From positions 13,054,511 to 13,118,510 of the forward strand of contig CM034536.1 of assembly GCA_020002185.1 (NCBI GenBank): DNA of 64,000 nucleotides. Direction: 5' to 3'. Position numbers and translations under genes: made by a program. The DNA is from Paraescarpia echinospica (lineage: Eukaryota; Annelida; Polychaeta; Sabellida; Siboglinidae). Of the stretch, positions 1 to 11,391 are shown piece after piece; within the stretch, counting starts at the first letter, position 1; each line of letters opens with the position of its first letter. The notes under the pieces were generated by a model. The model did no database searches. It had not been told where the DNA came from and worked only from the letters and a program-made list of their open reading frames with translations.

Positions 1-327
1 ATAGAAACAAGCTCAGATGGTAATTCTGTTTTGACAGAGCCTGGAATCTATCGAAAATGGTAACCATTAGGAAAGTAAGTATTCGTATGCGGTCATTAGG
101 CCTTTCAAAATACCAGCTGTTGTATCAAACATAGTAAAGTCCTTTATTTCGAAATTTCTAGTTAATTATGGGTTTTTACTAGTTTTTGTTTGGACGTTAG
201 AACGACGTTAATCAATCGTCCACAAAAGTGCTGCAACAAACGGGTTTGACCGGCCAGCCGTGTCACGGTGCTGCGAGAGACCATGCCACCGTCATGCCTA
301 CGTATGCTGGGTGAGTTGCTCGACGGC

Positions 328-540
328 GCACGTACGCACGCACGCACACACACACGCACACACTCACAAACATACACACATCCATCGACACACACTCACT
401 CATTCACGCACTCAAGCACGTACGCACGCGCGCGCACACATGAAAATACACACACGCACGCACACACGCGCGCACGCACGCATACACATACATCCACCTA
501 CACACACTCACTCATGCACGCACACACACACACAAATTAC
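328..540. repeat. CA-rich compound microsatellite
   Basis: The stretch is dominated by CA and CGCA dinucleotides with interruptions such as CTCACT. Open frames across it encode only His/Thr/Ala runs and are not genes. Confidence 0.9.
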
Positions 541-579
541 AATTTAACTAATGCCACCCCGTGTCTTCTATATATATAT

Positions 580-630
580 GTAATTATGGTGTATATATAT
601 ACATATATATATATACACACCATAATTACA
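580..630. repeat. TA-rich inverted repeat (hairpin)
   Basis: The left arm GTAATTATGGTGTATATATA is followed within a few bases by its near-exact reverse complement ending CACCATAATTAC. This forms a short TA-cored cruciform-prone palindrome just upstream of the first exon of the plus-strand gene. Confidence 0.8.
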
Positions 631-671
631 CATAATGTAAATCTATTATTGTTGTGGAGCAGTTTGCCAGA

Positions 672-794
672 ATGGCTGACCCCAGTTCCGAGACACTACA
701 GCAGCAGTTTGTCAGTGCCGCCGGCTATGCGGAGTGCGAGACAGTCACTGGCACAGACCAGACCCCGTTTTCCACGTCTCATGTCCACATCCAG
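672..794 (+). CDS. First coding exon of an unrecognised plus-strand gene
   Basis: An ATG at 672 opens 41 codons beginning MADPSSETLQQQ and ending at CAG followed by GTATAG, a usable 5' splice donor in phase 0. Codon use is balanced and GC is higher than in the surroundings. The linking exon may be 1033-1073: acceptor TTTTACAG, donor AG|GTAGTT, 41 nt, which gives the phase required by the exon at 1759. I recognise no domain. The splice model is inferred, and a transcript could change the middle exon. Confidence 0.4.
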
Positions 795-1032
795 GTATAG
801 AACTTCGTAAACCCACAGTGCAGCTGGTTTTATCATATCTGCATTGTTACCTTAGTAAAAAATTTGCACCTGGTATCATATGCAAATTTCCACTTCCTTT
901 TATGGGATATGGGGCTCATTACCGCGTGTTGATGATGGAGACAGGTAAAAGCACAGCCAATGTGCACACATATCACACATAATAATAATAGTACATTTTG
1001 TTTTGATATAACGCTAGATATAAGTTTTACAG

Positions 1033-1073
1033 AAAAACAAGAGGAGCGGAAGTGGACATTGTCTTCATGTTAG
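1033..1073 (+). CDS. Possible small middle exon of the 672-2407 gene
   Basis: This 41-nt candidate has a pyrimidine-rich acceptor ending TTTTACAG and donor AG|GTAGTT. Its length (13 codons plus 2 nt) joins the phase-0 exon at 794 to the exon at 1759, which needs two preceding bases. Phase and splice signals are the only support. Confidence 0.25.
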
Positions 1074-1365
1074 GTAGTTCAATATGGGCATCTCTTAACG
1101 AATACTTTACATAGAGCTCAGAATAGAGTTCAGAAATCATTTTATGTTTAATTGTAACTTTCTGGGCTGGCGCAGGTGGCCCGTCACAACCTGCTAAGGA
1201 CCCAAAGCAGCGAGGAGCACTTTATATATGTGATGGGACACCATCCCCGATGTATCCTCCCTAACTTCACCTGCGCATGGCATCGAATGAATCTGTTTTT
1301 TGTCTTACTTACAATGAAAGTGTAGAACATATGTAGGCCCTATGTGTGTATTGTTGCCGTTGCCA

Positions 1366-1438
1366 TATATATATATATATATATATACATATATATGTAT
1401 ATACATATATAAATATATCAATATATATATATATATAT
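1366..1438. repeat. (AT)n microsatellite
   Basis: Nearly uninterrupted AT/TA dinucleotides with a few CATATA interruptions. It lies in the putative intron of the 672-2407 gene. Confidence 0.9.
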
Positions 1439-1758
1439 GCCTCGGAGAATAGGCCAGCTAATCTATATTGTTGTGGCGCGTCATCCAAGAATGTCGTAGA
1501 CAGTTCGCGGCTGGTCTGTATGATAAAAAACAAACAAGCAACGGACATAGTTAAATTAACACCAATGAAGACACAATGTTACACATTATCTGCTGATCAC
1601 GTTAATATTAGCAGCGTGAATATGTTCCAAACAAAACTGACATATCGCTAAGGGGTGGGTTACAACTAGACACAAACGTTGCACGGTCAATAAGATAACT
1701 GCTCCTCTCGTCCACTTGACTTTTCTCCGGGTGGCAATGCTATTAAATCTTGTTGCAG

Positions 1759-2407
1759 CTCGGCTTCCGTGACCACCACGCACGTGGAACATGATATACC
1801 GTGGACCCAGAATTGTTTCACGTGTAAGCAATCGCTAGGCCGACTCCGGGCTTCGAAGCCAGCCAAAGTATACCGTGTGCCCAATTCTACGCCAGTCCAC
1901 GGAATGAAACAGAGTACCGTAGACATAACCTTACGGACACCTACCTTTAAATACAGCAGGTTAGATTCACAACCGAAACAGAACACAGCGGTTCGTCTCT
2001 TTCAAAATATTGATGTTCTTCGGGAATATCAAACAAATATCATAGAACGTGCGAAAACAAGGGGTAGGTCTGCTTCTAAAAATGAAGCTCCGAAACCTAG
2101 CCCGGAACCCGAATTGGAAAAACCAGCATCACGACACAGCGGACGCATGTCGGCCACGGAACACCGCCAGTCGAAGTCGTCCATGGACAGTGTAGCACCG
2201 AGACCTGCCCAGAAGAAGAAGTTGCCGATCTCCACACCGTCACTGTCCAAAAAGAATCCCGCCCAATTCAGACTTTCTGCGTGTCAGTTGGAGTGCAGCT
2301 TGCCTTCGCTAGACACGCAAGCGAGCGCCCGATATAATGGACACCCGAAAGACTACGTCCACACTGAATGCGAGACTCAGAAGGACGACGTTACCTTTCA
2401 CTGGTAG
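1759..2407 (+). CDS. Last exon of the unrecognised plus-strand gene
   Basis: After acceptor TTGTTGCAG at 1750-1758 a frame stays open for 215 codons to TAG at 2405-2407. The first part contains CFTCKQ and WTQNC. The second half is Ser/Pro/Lys-rich (SPEPELEKPAS, PAQKKKLPIS) and looks disordered. Composition is clearly richer in GC than the flanks, and the antisense frame is shorter. A poly(A) signal follows at 2696. No family is recognised; it could be a fast-evolving small basic protein. A GTG at 1769 is not needed as a start if the exon is spliced. Confidence 0.5.
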
Positions 2408-3120
2408 GCAAAATATACGTGTATATACGTGAACGGACTTTCAGAGCCAATGTCCCAAAAGTATACAATTGGGTTTTAGTAGGTCCAAAAATAGATGTTT
2501 GATTCTGAACAATTAAGTTATATATTCTCATTGTACATATGTTGAGGCATTTTTTCCATAAATGATGTCAAACGTGATTTTCATCGCGTGTCCAACGTCA
2601 TCAACGACAACTTACAATATTGCATACAATTAGAGCATTTTAAATTACGCGTAAACGGGAAAATGTTCTTGGATCATCTAGTGTACTTGCCATTTAATAA
2701 AAATCAAGAGGTATACGATTAAATTTGACTTGGAAACTTGTTTTTCCTCGTTGTTACTTTGGTGATAGTTTTTGCATTTTGTTGTTTCTTGGAATGGCCT
2801 ATTTTCAATTAGTGCAGCTCTCAGAAAAGTGTGTGGAATTATAACTGATACATAATCAGTAACCCCGACCAGTTATCTTTGTCTGTACCAACTGTCATAT
2901 GCGTCCGGGGATCGAGACTAGGTAAACTGTGAGCTAAGAAATGGGTATATACTGATGACGCTGGACACGCAATGTAGCTTTAATTGAAGACAATCACCAT
3001 CCTTCGTCACAAATTACAAAACAACTACGAACACCATTTTAAACATGGAGCGGCATGGACAATAATGTCTACATTGAATTCTTAGTGTTCCTTATAGTCA
3101 GTCAAAGTATATTTCTGCAC
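2408..3120. other. 3' UTR / intergenic stretch
   Basis: AT-rich DNA with no convincing ORF. It holds two copies of the dispersed TGACGCTGGACACGC motif, antisense at 2586-2602 and sense at 2955-2974, and the poly(A) signal at 2696. Confidence 0.6.
2696..2701 (+). terminator. AATAAA polyadenylation signal of the 672-2407 gene
   Basis: Canonical AATAAA about 290 nt after the TAG stop, in AT-rich sequence. Confidence 0.4.
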
Positions 3121-3698
3121 CTACTTCATACCATCCATCTTGCCTGGCAGAAGTGTAGAATTACCCGGTCTCTTCGTGAATTCCTTCCCGTGTAACCGCC
3201 TACGTCTGGCCTTCAAGTGTTGTGCTGTGTTTTGTCCTGCAAAGCCATTCTTGCGGATAACGTATCGTCGGTCTAGGTGCAACTTCTTCGCGACCATGCT
3301 TCCTGCCAGACTTCTGTTCGGGTGACGTCCTGTGAAGATTGACTGCCTTGTCTTGACTGGAATATCTTGCATTTCCATAACAAGTGATTCATGGACAGCA
3401 AGAACCTTTCTCACTTCTTTGTTTCGTGAAGGGTTGAATCCGTCCTTCTTCATTGTTATCTCAGCACGGCGTACCGGCGTTAGCAAAACCGTGTTTATCG
3501 GAATCGTATCAGTTCTTGTTTGCCCTGATCCTTCTTTCTGATTACAAGTAGTGCGCTTTAAATGCTTCTCCAAAACCCACATACGTCTTTGCAGCCTCTT
3601 CGTCTTCACCTTCAAGGCAGTTAGCTTCTTTTGGACAGATGACCTCCTTTTCCTGGGTAGGTTTCCAGCAGTCGGAGTATCAGCTGTCACGTCAGCTT
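3121..3698 (-). CDS. Basic protein, exon 3; transposon-associated uncharacterised family
   Basis: The minus strand is open for 189 codons from an acceptor ending AATAATTAG (exon starts at 3698). It carries RKRRSSVQKKL near the start, a central TPVRRAEI, then KKLHLDRRYVIRKNGF and a terminal NSTLLPGKMDG. Invertebrate genomes contain many uncharacterised multi-copy proteins with this layout: a basic coiled N-terminus, a GK.xxxKYxL block, and a terminal DNSxLLPGKKD-like block. That comparison is from memory. In those proteins the frame continues past the LPGKxD block. Here a TAG follows three codons later, and the frame beyond it still reads plausibly, so the copy may be broken. It pairs with the exons at 4212-4427 and 4588-4770. 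Confidence 0.5.
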
Positions 3699-4211
3699 CT
3701 AATTATTGTGCTACTGATGAATGTAGTTGGGGAAAATTCACGACCAGGGTTTCTCTGAAGGCAACAAACAAGGACACAGGTTGTACTTAAGTTAATAAGA
3801 CAGCAAATTCCAATGTTCTTATGACATAAACTATTAATATTAAACCGGAAATTATATGTTTCTTGAAATTACGGTTTACAAATATATATTAGTGTTATAA
3901 CGTAACAGAAATAAGTATATATCACCATACGGGCGGCACTGGAAAGTTGTGTCCACAACAAGAACATCGATTGTCATAATCATAGACCATTCAGTTGGTT
4001 TGTAAACGATAGCAATCCTCCACTGTGGCCTATATATCACAGGGACGAAACATGCTTTATTTAGCATGCACAACATAAAGCAACACAGCCAAATATAAAT
4101 TATGCTCTTATGCGAATATTTGCTTAGTTGTACGTTATCTTGTTACATATTTCTGAACGGAATATAATGTATCATGCAGAGTTAGTATCATAAATTATAT
4201 GGTATAATGGA

Positions 4212-4427
4212 TTAAAAGTTTGTAACACAACGCACAATGCCTGATGATAACGGTACGTACTCTGAGTCAGCCAAACTCTGCGATGATGTAGGCACATCAC
4301 TTGTAGTAGGTGGAAGGGATGGGTCGAGTCTCCTAACTTTCACCTTAGGACTTGCCGCTGCAGATTCTGCCAGCACCAACGCCACAGCTGCTTTCATTTC
4401 TCTCTTATTTTTACGATATGTCTTGCT
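4212..4427 (-). CDS. Basic-protein gene, exon 2 (3' boundary uncertain)
   Basis: After acceptor TTTGCACATAG the frame reads SKTYRKNKREMKAA and then a Ser/Thr/Pro-rich stretch, open until a stop at 4212-4214. Entry phase 0 fits the donor of the exon at 4588. Donors near 4256-4260 (GTACGTACC) or further in are possible, but none gives an unambiguous phase into the exon at 3698, so the left end is unresolved. Confidence 0.4.
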   Translation of the reverse strand, partial: SKTYRKNKREMKAAVALVLAESAAASPKVKVRRLDPSLPPTTSDVPTSSQSLADSEYVPLSSGIVRCVTNF

Positions 4428-4587
4428 CTATGTGCAAACATTTACATTTTGCACATTAATAATAAATCACTTCTACATTAAATATCGATATGTAACAGAA
4501 AGCTTACATGTAATATTAAAATAAATATAGACAATTACTTGAAGATAAGTCAAACTCAAGACAAATATGTTATCGCACGCTACTTAC

Positions 4588-4770
4588 ATTTATAGCTTTG
4601 CGCGCTCGCTGAGCTCTCAGCTTATGGTCTGGGAGGTCTCTTGCGCAGACATAATGTGCCCGGTTCTGGGCGGAACGATGGGCCAAGAAGTCGGGGTCTT
4701 GTGCTATCTTTCTTTCACAGTAACGGTGCGAGAACTTAACCCAATACGTTTGCGTTTCGTGGCTTGCCAT
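4588..4770 (-). CDS. Basic-protein gene, first exon
   Basis: ATG at 4768-4770 on the minus strand opens 61 codons (MASHETQTYWVKF...) rich in Arg, His and Ala, ending AAT|GTAAGTA, a strong donor in phase 0. The Arg-rich repeat of R.AQ..R.H-type spacing resembles the N-terminus of the transposon-associated family suggested for 3121-3698. The frame is also open upstream to 4818, so an earlier start cannot be excluded. Confidence 0.45.
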
Positions 4771-4818
4771 GATGACGCCTCTTTGGTTGACAGGGTATTC
4801 TAACAATGTAGAACGCAA

Positions 4819-6370
4819 TATTAATTATCCTCTATTTTGATTTTGTGAAACGCTTAAATGCTTGAAAATAATTCCATGAGGTGAGCAGATCACGTGAGAT
4901 AACGGATACAGTAATATGTCAGCGATATGCGTTGCAGGATCACACCCATAACTGCATGTCCAGCCTTACCGCCGTGAGTAAGTATGCCCATTGGCCATGA
5001 TTCTTTAAATTACCTTTTAATATCCCCAAAATGCATTATATTGTTTTTCTACCTGTATTGTTCTTCAAATGTATATTGATACCTATTATTTAAACGAAAA
5101 CTATTCTTAGATATGTTGATTTTTTTATCATTAATCAGCAGGTTCCAGCGTCAGTATGTTTTGTTTGTAATAATGTGTTCTTCTAAATTGTATGTGAAAT
5201 GTTTTCTTTTATATGAATAGCAACATGTACTTGACACATCTACAGTAAAAGTTAGGATGTCAGTGTCAATTACATACAGCCGGTAAATATACATTTGGTT
5301 AAATTGGCGTGTCCAGCGTCATGAAATTGCTTAAACATTAGGATTGTCATATATTAACTTTCCCGCACATCAACGTATCATAATATTATCGTTCATTGGT
5401 TTGTTAGAACACAACTGTTAAGTATACTAACGCTATCAGTGGTGTTACCGTTATTAATTGACCATATTAGCATCGTTCTATTACACAGTTTCATATGAAA
5501 AACGTACATATAGGACCACAACTCATCAAATATTTATTGTAGGAAACGAAAAAGTACCCACCAGCATAGAGACGACCGCCACTGGTGCACCGATCACTGT
5601 AGTTCCTATATATCAAAGTAGAGTGCGCTTTCAGCAGTGTTTTTCGGTAATCCCACAGATAACGATGGAAACGCAGTGACGCTGGAGATGCTCAAATATC
5701 GTTTTTTCATCATTTGACCACGACATTGTGAATATTGCTATTGCCATTGATGGAGTTATAGCATGGTGGTTGCTGGTATGTACGAAAAAAAAAAGGCGTA
5801 CGTTTCCTATTGTTTCGAAGATAGCCTTTTCTATATATGACGCTGGACTGGCAGCGAAAACGCCACTCCATATTGTTTTAACTTTAACGTGTTATATTTT
5901 CGGAGTATTTAGGTTTAGACCCATATTTTTGTATATCCTTAACATGTAAGAAAAGAACACATGTATGGGTATCTTACAACAACAATAATAAATTAATGTA
6001 ATTGACCCGTTTAAGCCGATGACGCTGGACACGCAAAATTGGTCACTATAGAAAACGCAGTGTACTTTTTTGTGTTCATTTTTTAAACATTATTTGTTTA
6101 CTGTATATTCCCAACACATACTCCATTTGCCCAGTGAACTCAGAAAAAAATTAATACAGCACTGTTTTTGTATGACACTACTTCAAACTTTGGAAACTTC
6201 AATTGGACACGCCATTTTGGCTTACGGCCAATTTCTGCCATTTAAAAAATTAACAAGGCTGTCAAACCTTACATGTCCTGAAAGAACTTAGTGACATAAA
6301 TATATGGTGAACATTTCGTTAGACTAACTTTATATAATTGACGATGTGAGAGACAAAAGACACGATTTTT
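4819..6370. other. AT-rich intergenic DNA with a dispersed motif
   Basis: I see no supported gene. Copies or partial copies of TGACGCTGGACACGC occur at 5143-5153, 5307-5322, 5677-5688, 5837-5849, 6019-6038 and 6202-6215, on both strands. Confidence 0.5.
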
Positions 6371-6469
6371 GTCAATTGTATACTTTTTGAGATATTGGCT
6401 CATCAGCACGATTCCGTTGGTCTCGCGCTGTCCGACCATGACATCAGAAGACGGATGGAGGGATTTTCT

Positions 6470-6780
6470 GTTGAAAATATGTCGCCGCCGCGCCGCCGTA
6501 TCTTCTGCTCTTCTTCAGCTTCTCCGTCCGCTATCTCGACTGATGACATCGGAAAACGGGGGGAACGGGGGTGGGTGCTGTTAAACAATTTTCGCCGCCG
6601 TGTCGCCGTAACTACAGCTTATTGTAACTTAAACGGGGGCACATTCCAAAGGTCTGGGGGACACGGTAACGGAGGGCCAATTCAAAAACCTCTGAGAGAT
6701 CACCAAATTCCAAAGGTCTACGGGGGCGCGTGCCCCCAGGCCCTCTGGATCCGCCTATGCCTTTGTTGGATGATTTCCGT
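6470..6780. repeat. GC-rich repeat-like block
   Basis: A GC-rich island contains CGCCGCCGCGCCGCCG and later two similar AAATTCCAAAGGTCT/ACATTCCAAAGGTCT phrases. It ends in a short palindrome GGGGGCGCGTGCCCCCAGG before GATCCGCC. The ending resembles the terminal part of common invertebrate repeats, from memory. The overlapping 143-codon plus-strand frame is not convincing. Confidence 0.35.
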
Positions 6781-7484
6781 TTCTACTGTACAGTGTAAGA
6801 TTTGCCAAGCGCAAAGATTGGTCTAGTTGTGACAGTCGTCATATCAGTTGGTGTGATAGCTAAAGTGATGAACTAAAAGGAACGTGGCGTTAGTTATTCT
6901 AATGCTAGGCCATGGTGGACATATATCTTGTTTGCATAGACTTTCGAGTACACATCATTTACAACCACGGTAGATGGATTTGCATCATAAAGTTCAGCTC
7001 ATGAACCAGCCGCTGTCTACGTATAGGGGACGATTGGCACTCACGATCACTGTGGAGCTTTGAACCACCCCCTGTAACTTTGTTAGTATTTATCAGACAT
7101 TTAATTGTTCGAGTTCTATAGAAGCAGGTCATGCTATTTAAAACTAATTTGAATAATTACGGACAATGAACGGCGCGCAAAATCACGATTGTATGCGTTT
7201 TAACCAATAAAATAGTGTTCAGTACATTTTCGTGTTTTGTTGTTTTCTTTATACAACTCCCATAAGTAATGTAATGTTATTGGTAATGGCATGTTCACTA
7301 TAAGAGATGTGGTACATGCAAAGGAAATTAAAATTGTTATACCATCACTTCAATGTTTACAAACCTTTATTTTCAATTATTGTTTTTATACAATTTACTT
7401 GCGACCGACATTTTTATAATCAGTACACGGGTCATGACCCCCTCCCTTTCGTACACAATATACATAATCGCCGGTTAAGATACG

Positions 7485-9026
7485 ATGGGACGATATTGTA
7501 GGTATGCAAAACTACCATGGTTGAAAGACGCCGACGGAACAGGGGCGAGTGAAATCTCGACAGAATTGGCGTGCATCAATACACACCCGAGATGGCGCCG
7601 GGGAGGAAGTATAACCCCGGCGTCGCTAACGCCACCCCACGTCGTATGCTTACCACCCCTGAACACACCGCGTATAGAACAAGTCACCCCGCTCTCAATC
7701 TTCCAAGGGCACGTACGCAAGAGCGATGAGAGTCTGCCTCTACCGCTGTCTCACTTACTGCCACTTCACAGGTCTCTGCATTGTCGTTCTGTCCGATGTC
7801 GTATAATTTTTAAAGTCTGTACCATTACTTATCACGCACATTCGTGTAAGCAAATTTGCATTCATTGCTTACTCCTGTAAGAAAGCCTACCCAACTTCGA
7901 TCATCTATTTATAATTTACGTTTTGTTCCTAGAGTTAATATTAACGTTATTGGAAAGGATTTATGTTTAATTAATGTTGAATAGATATGACAATAACTAT
8001 GAATGTTTGCTTCAGATATAAAGAAGGCACTAGAACCGGAGAGTACAAAGCACCAATAGTTAAGGAATTATATGGGTAGGTTAGATATGCGAAAATGTCA
8101 TTATTACAGAGGAAAATAAATGAGTCCCTTGCATCACACATTCTTTTAATGTCTTCGTTAGATGCTGTATTGAACCTTGAACAAGCGTCTAATTACAGAG
8201 GCAGCCTCGCCTTGTCGAAACGATTAGTCGCACGCACAAGTACAAACAGACGACGAACTGTCGTTCCTGGTAAATCCTCGACATCCGATCGACGTCGCTG
8301 GTAAGACAAACTCTCTCTAATAATTATTTGTAATCCAACTTAAGCATGTGTGCGTAAGTAGCCCGGGCTGTGTTGACGTTTTCCTCGTACACGATTTGCA
8401 TCTTGGGTGGGAGCCAAACTTTCAGGGGTTTTGTTTTTTTCGAAATTCCCAATGTGTTAAAGGTTTGTTTCGGTTTTAAGGTTCGTACCGGGCAATCGAT
8501 ACAAATCGATTGTTTTTAACGTTACGTATATTTTCTGCAATTAGAGTGTTTGCAAGCGCCGTGATCTCATCTCCCGTCCATATCCCGATCGCGTCACGCG
8601 AGTCGAGATCTGGATGCAGTCACTCTATTGTTCCGAGGACCACCGAACAGTTGGGCACTTTTACGTAACGTAACAAAAACTGCTCACATTAAAGACATAC
8701 AAACATTATTTGGGAATACTCTGGGAAGCAAACTCCTGTGTCTGTCTATGCGTATGTAGCGCAAAAACAACTTACATATATCTCAATATGGTGGGTTACA
8801 CATTAATGCAAAATTGTTGGACTCTCGATATATATTAAATGCGTCCTTGTCCGCTTGCCGTTTGCTCTGGGTGACAATATCGTCTTGTCTTGTTAAGTCT
8901 ACATGATCTGCAGCTTTCTCATATATTGCCACCGTTCATGTTGTCTATGTACTAGGAACGCCAGTTCAATTTGTTGGAACCAACGCAAACGACTGCAAGG
9001 TGGCCTTATCGACTCGAAGACTGTGA
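7485..9026 (+). CDS. Speculative four-exon plus-strand gene
   Basis: Candidate exons 7485-7771 (ATG start, MGRYCRYAKLPW, donor CACAG|GTCTCT), 8016-8075 (acceptor GCTTCAG, donor GG|GTAGGT), 8199-8269 (acceptor AATTACAG, donor CCTG|GTAAAT) and 8914-9026 (acceptor ATCTGCAG, stop TGA at 9024) join in compatible phases. The product is about 177 codons. The last exon contains a hydrophobic stretch (IATVHVVYVLG), perhaps a membrane segment. No family is recognised, and alternative frames in the last exon are also open (to 9202), so this may be chance. Confidence 0.25.
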
Positions 9027-9202
9027 AATGGGCTCAGCAGCTCTTCGATCAAGATCGCCACACCAGTTCCCTCTTGCACACATATCGCACTGATCGGCGT
9101 CGCCTCTTCAAGGGCCGTCTGAGAGAATTAAGCAAACGTTTACGTCGCGTATGCCCGAAACTTTCACGGAATGTCGCCGACGTATTAATACATCTAACCT
9201 GA

Positions 9203-10970
9203 AACGAATTCGCCGAGCACCCTGCTTCTGCAACGAGTCTTACACGTGGATTGACTCACGAGACGTCTTTCTATTTTACTATTTGTTTTGTATCGTTCTC
9301 AATTATTCCCGTCTAATAAGATCTGGCCACAGACGGGGATTATTAGACCTAGGTGACAATAGAATCTGATGTACAATTTCATTACCTCCATGCAGTAATC
9401 AACAAAGCCCACCATACTACTGATTCTTACAATGAAGTTTCGTTGACCGGTATAGTACAACTATGCGTGGTGCGTGGACATAAAGACTGTTCATCTGAAC
9501 GATTCTTAGTTCCTTTTGCATCGTAACTGTACTATATTCGCCAATCTGGGTTCGGTTTTCCGAAGTATCAGTCGTATATAAATCATTCGTACTTACGAAG
9601 GGATATACTTGGCGTATAGTTAGGTATAATTGTTCGCAACTTTCTGCATAGCTTCTACGATTGTTAACAAGTTCCGTAATATACGTTAAAAGTCTTCGTA
9701 TGAACATTCGTGAAACTAGCCCATGCTTTGTTTGTTTGTATGGTGTTCACACGTACCTCTTAGAATGTAAACAATACTCGCCACGCCTTCTCAGGAGCTT
9801 TGTAGCTATTCAATATCCAGCTGGCTTCCGGCTATGCCAGTTCTTTCCACGCGTTTGTGTTTTCGTAGACTGCTTATCTTATCTAAATTGTGTTACTTAA
9901 TCTAATACACATACATTGTATATATGTTTGTTTGTACTGTGTTGAACTATAGGGACTACAAGGCACTTTCATTGGACATTTTCAAATCCCCTATGCCCAG
10001 AACAGAACCAAGCACGTGTTGCAAACAGGTTTCGTAAGTTGATTGCATAGAACATTGAACACAATCAATCTAAAATACATTTGCTAATGCAATTAGGAAT
10101 GGTGATTAAAATGAGAAATGTAACATGAGACAGCATTAAAAAAACAAAATACCAAAGGTACATGTACGCCAAACAAGTTACATGCAACATGAACATTTAT
10201 TTAGACATCCATATATACACATACCAATGCATTGGATATACCACAGAATTCTGAAGGCTTGTGCAGTCGCCTCTTTAATAATGACAATGTGAGAACCATG
10301 CTTGGCACTACAAAATTAAGTCTTTTATGGTACATAATTCCGTGAATAGTTTACTTTGCACAAGATATCACACGCAATTGTTTTGGCGACTGTACTTTGT
10401 TACATATAGAAAACATAAACAAATACGATATACTTAAGAACGAATTAGTTTAACCTGCGTATCTAAAATATATACTTGCAGAGTGGCGTAAACGTATATA
10501 TATAACAAAAGTTGAAATGTATTACTTGGCAGACAAGCATAAATTAAACAAGTGTAACTTATGTCTTCTGCATGACACATATATACTGCAATATATATGC
10601 AACTATGCTGCAGTACTTTTAGTACCATAAATATAAGGTAAATGTTATATAATCATAGTGACATAAATATGAGGCAAATTTATATACGAATATAAAAATA
10701 TAATTAGCGATAATCTGCTTCTACGTTAGCCAGTGTAAACCGGTTCAAACTTGTTAAAACGTTATGTATGTATAAATATATGTATGCTGCGTGTATATAT
10801 ATAAACATACGTTCATGCGTAGTTACGTATGCATGTACGTACGTACGCATATATGCTTGCAGAGTGTAGACATAAACATACATCCATACTTTTGTATGTA
10901 TGTACATACATACATGTGCACAATACATCAATTGTTTGAACAACATTCGTTCTGTTTATACAAATAAATA
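9203..10970. other. AT-rich intergenic DNA
   Basis: I see no supported coding region. The right part (10740-10925) has TATGTA/CATACA-rich simple sequence whose open frames encode Tyr/Thr/His runs. Confidence 0.5.
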
Positions 10971-10971
10971 A

Positions 10972-10977
10972 TTTATT
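10972..10977 (-). terminator. AATAAA polyadenylation signal of the large minus-strand gene
   Basis: AATAAA on the minus strand about 170 nt past the TGA stop at 11145, in AT-rich sequence. It is the natural 3' end of the 25-exon gene. Confidence 0.5.
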
Positions 10978-11144
10978 TAGTAAAATATACAGTAAAATAT
11001 ACAAATATTTAACAGTTATGCATTATGAAATACTTTCAAATTAGTCATTAGTGTCATTTCCCCTTAAGTAAATGACATCACCACTTTAACACGGGTCACA
11101 ACCAACATAATTATTCTATTTGACATAACCAAACAAATCACGAC

Positions 11145-11391
11145 TCAAAACTTGGTCATCTTGAGTAGTTCTATATCGGAAATATCGATACCGAGCCACT
11201 GAAGAAGCTCGAAGTAGGAGAAGACAAAGGCCCGTGTGACGTCCTGCGTGTGTTCCAGACCGTTGGACTCGATCTGCAGGCCGCGGTTGAACTGAAGACG
11301 TCGCTCCAGCTCTGCCTGTTGGCGGGCCATCTCCTCGGCTAACTTCTTCGCTTCCTCTAGTGCAACACGCGCGTCTTCCTCCCGTTTTATC
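11145..11391 (-). CDS. KIAA2012-like gene, last exon with stop
   Basis: Acceptor GTGGTTACAG; the first G completes an Arg codon from the previous exon. It reads IKREEDARVALEE, MARQQAELERRLQ, then FVFSYFELLQWLGI and ends LLKMTKF before TGA at 11145-11147. The charged coiled coil gives way to a hydrophobic/aromatic tail, the most distinctive and probably most conserved segment of the gene. Confidence 0.8.

Noticed and set aside
260..810. Thr/His-rich ORFs over the CA repeat
   Set aside because: Pure simple-repeat translation.
8957..9202. Alternative longer frame (QLFDQDRHTSSLL) in the last candidate exon
   Set aside because: Open, but out of phase with the other three candidate exons; kept only as a note of uncertainty.
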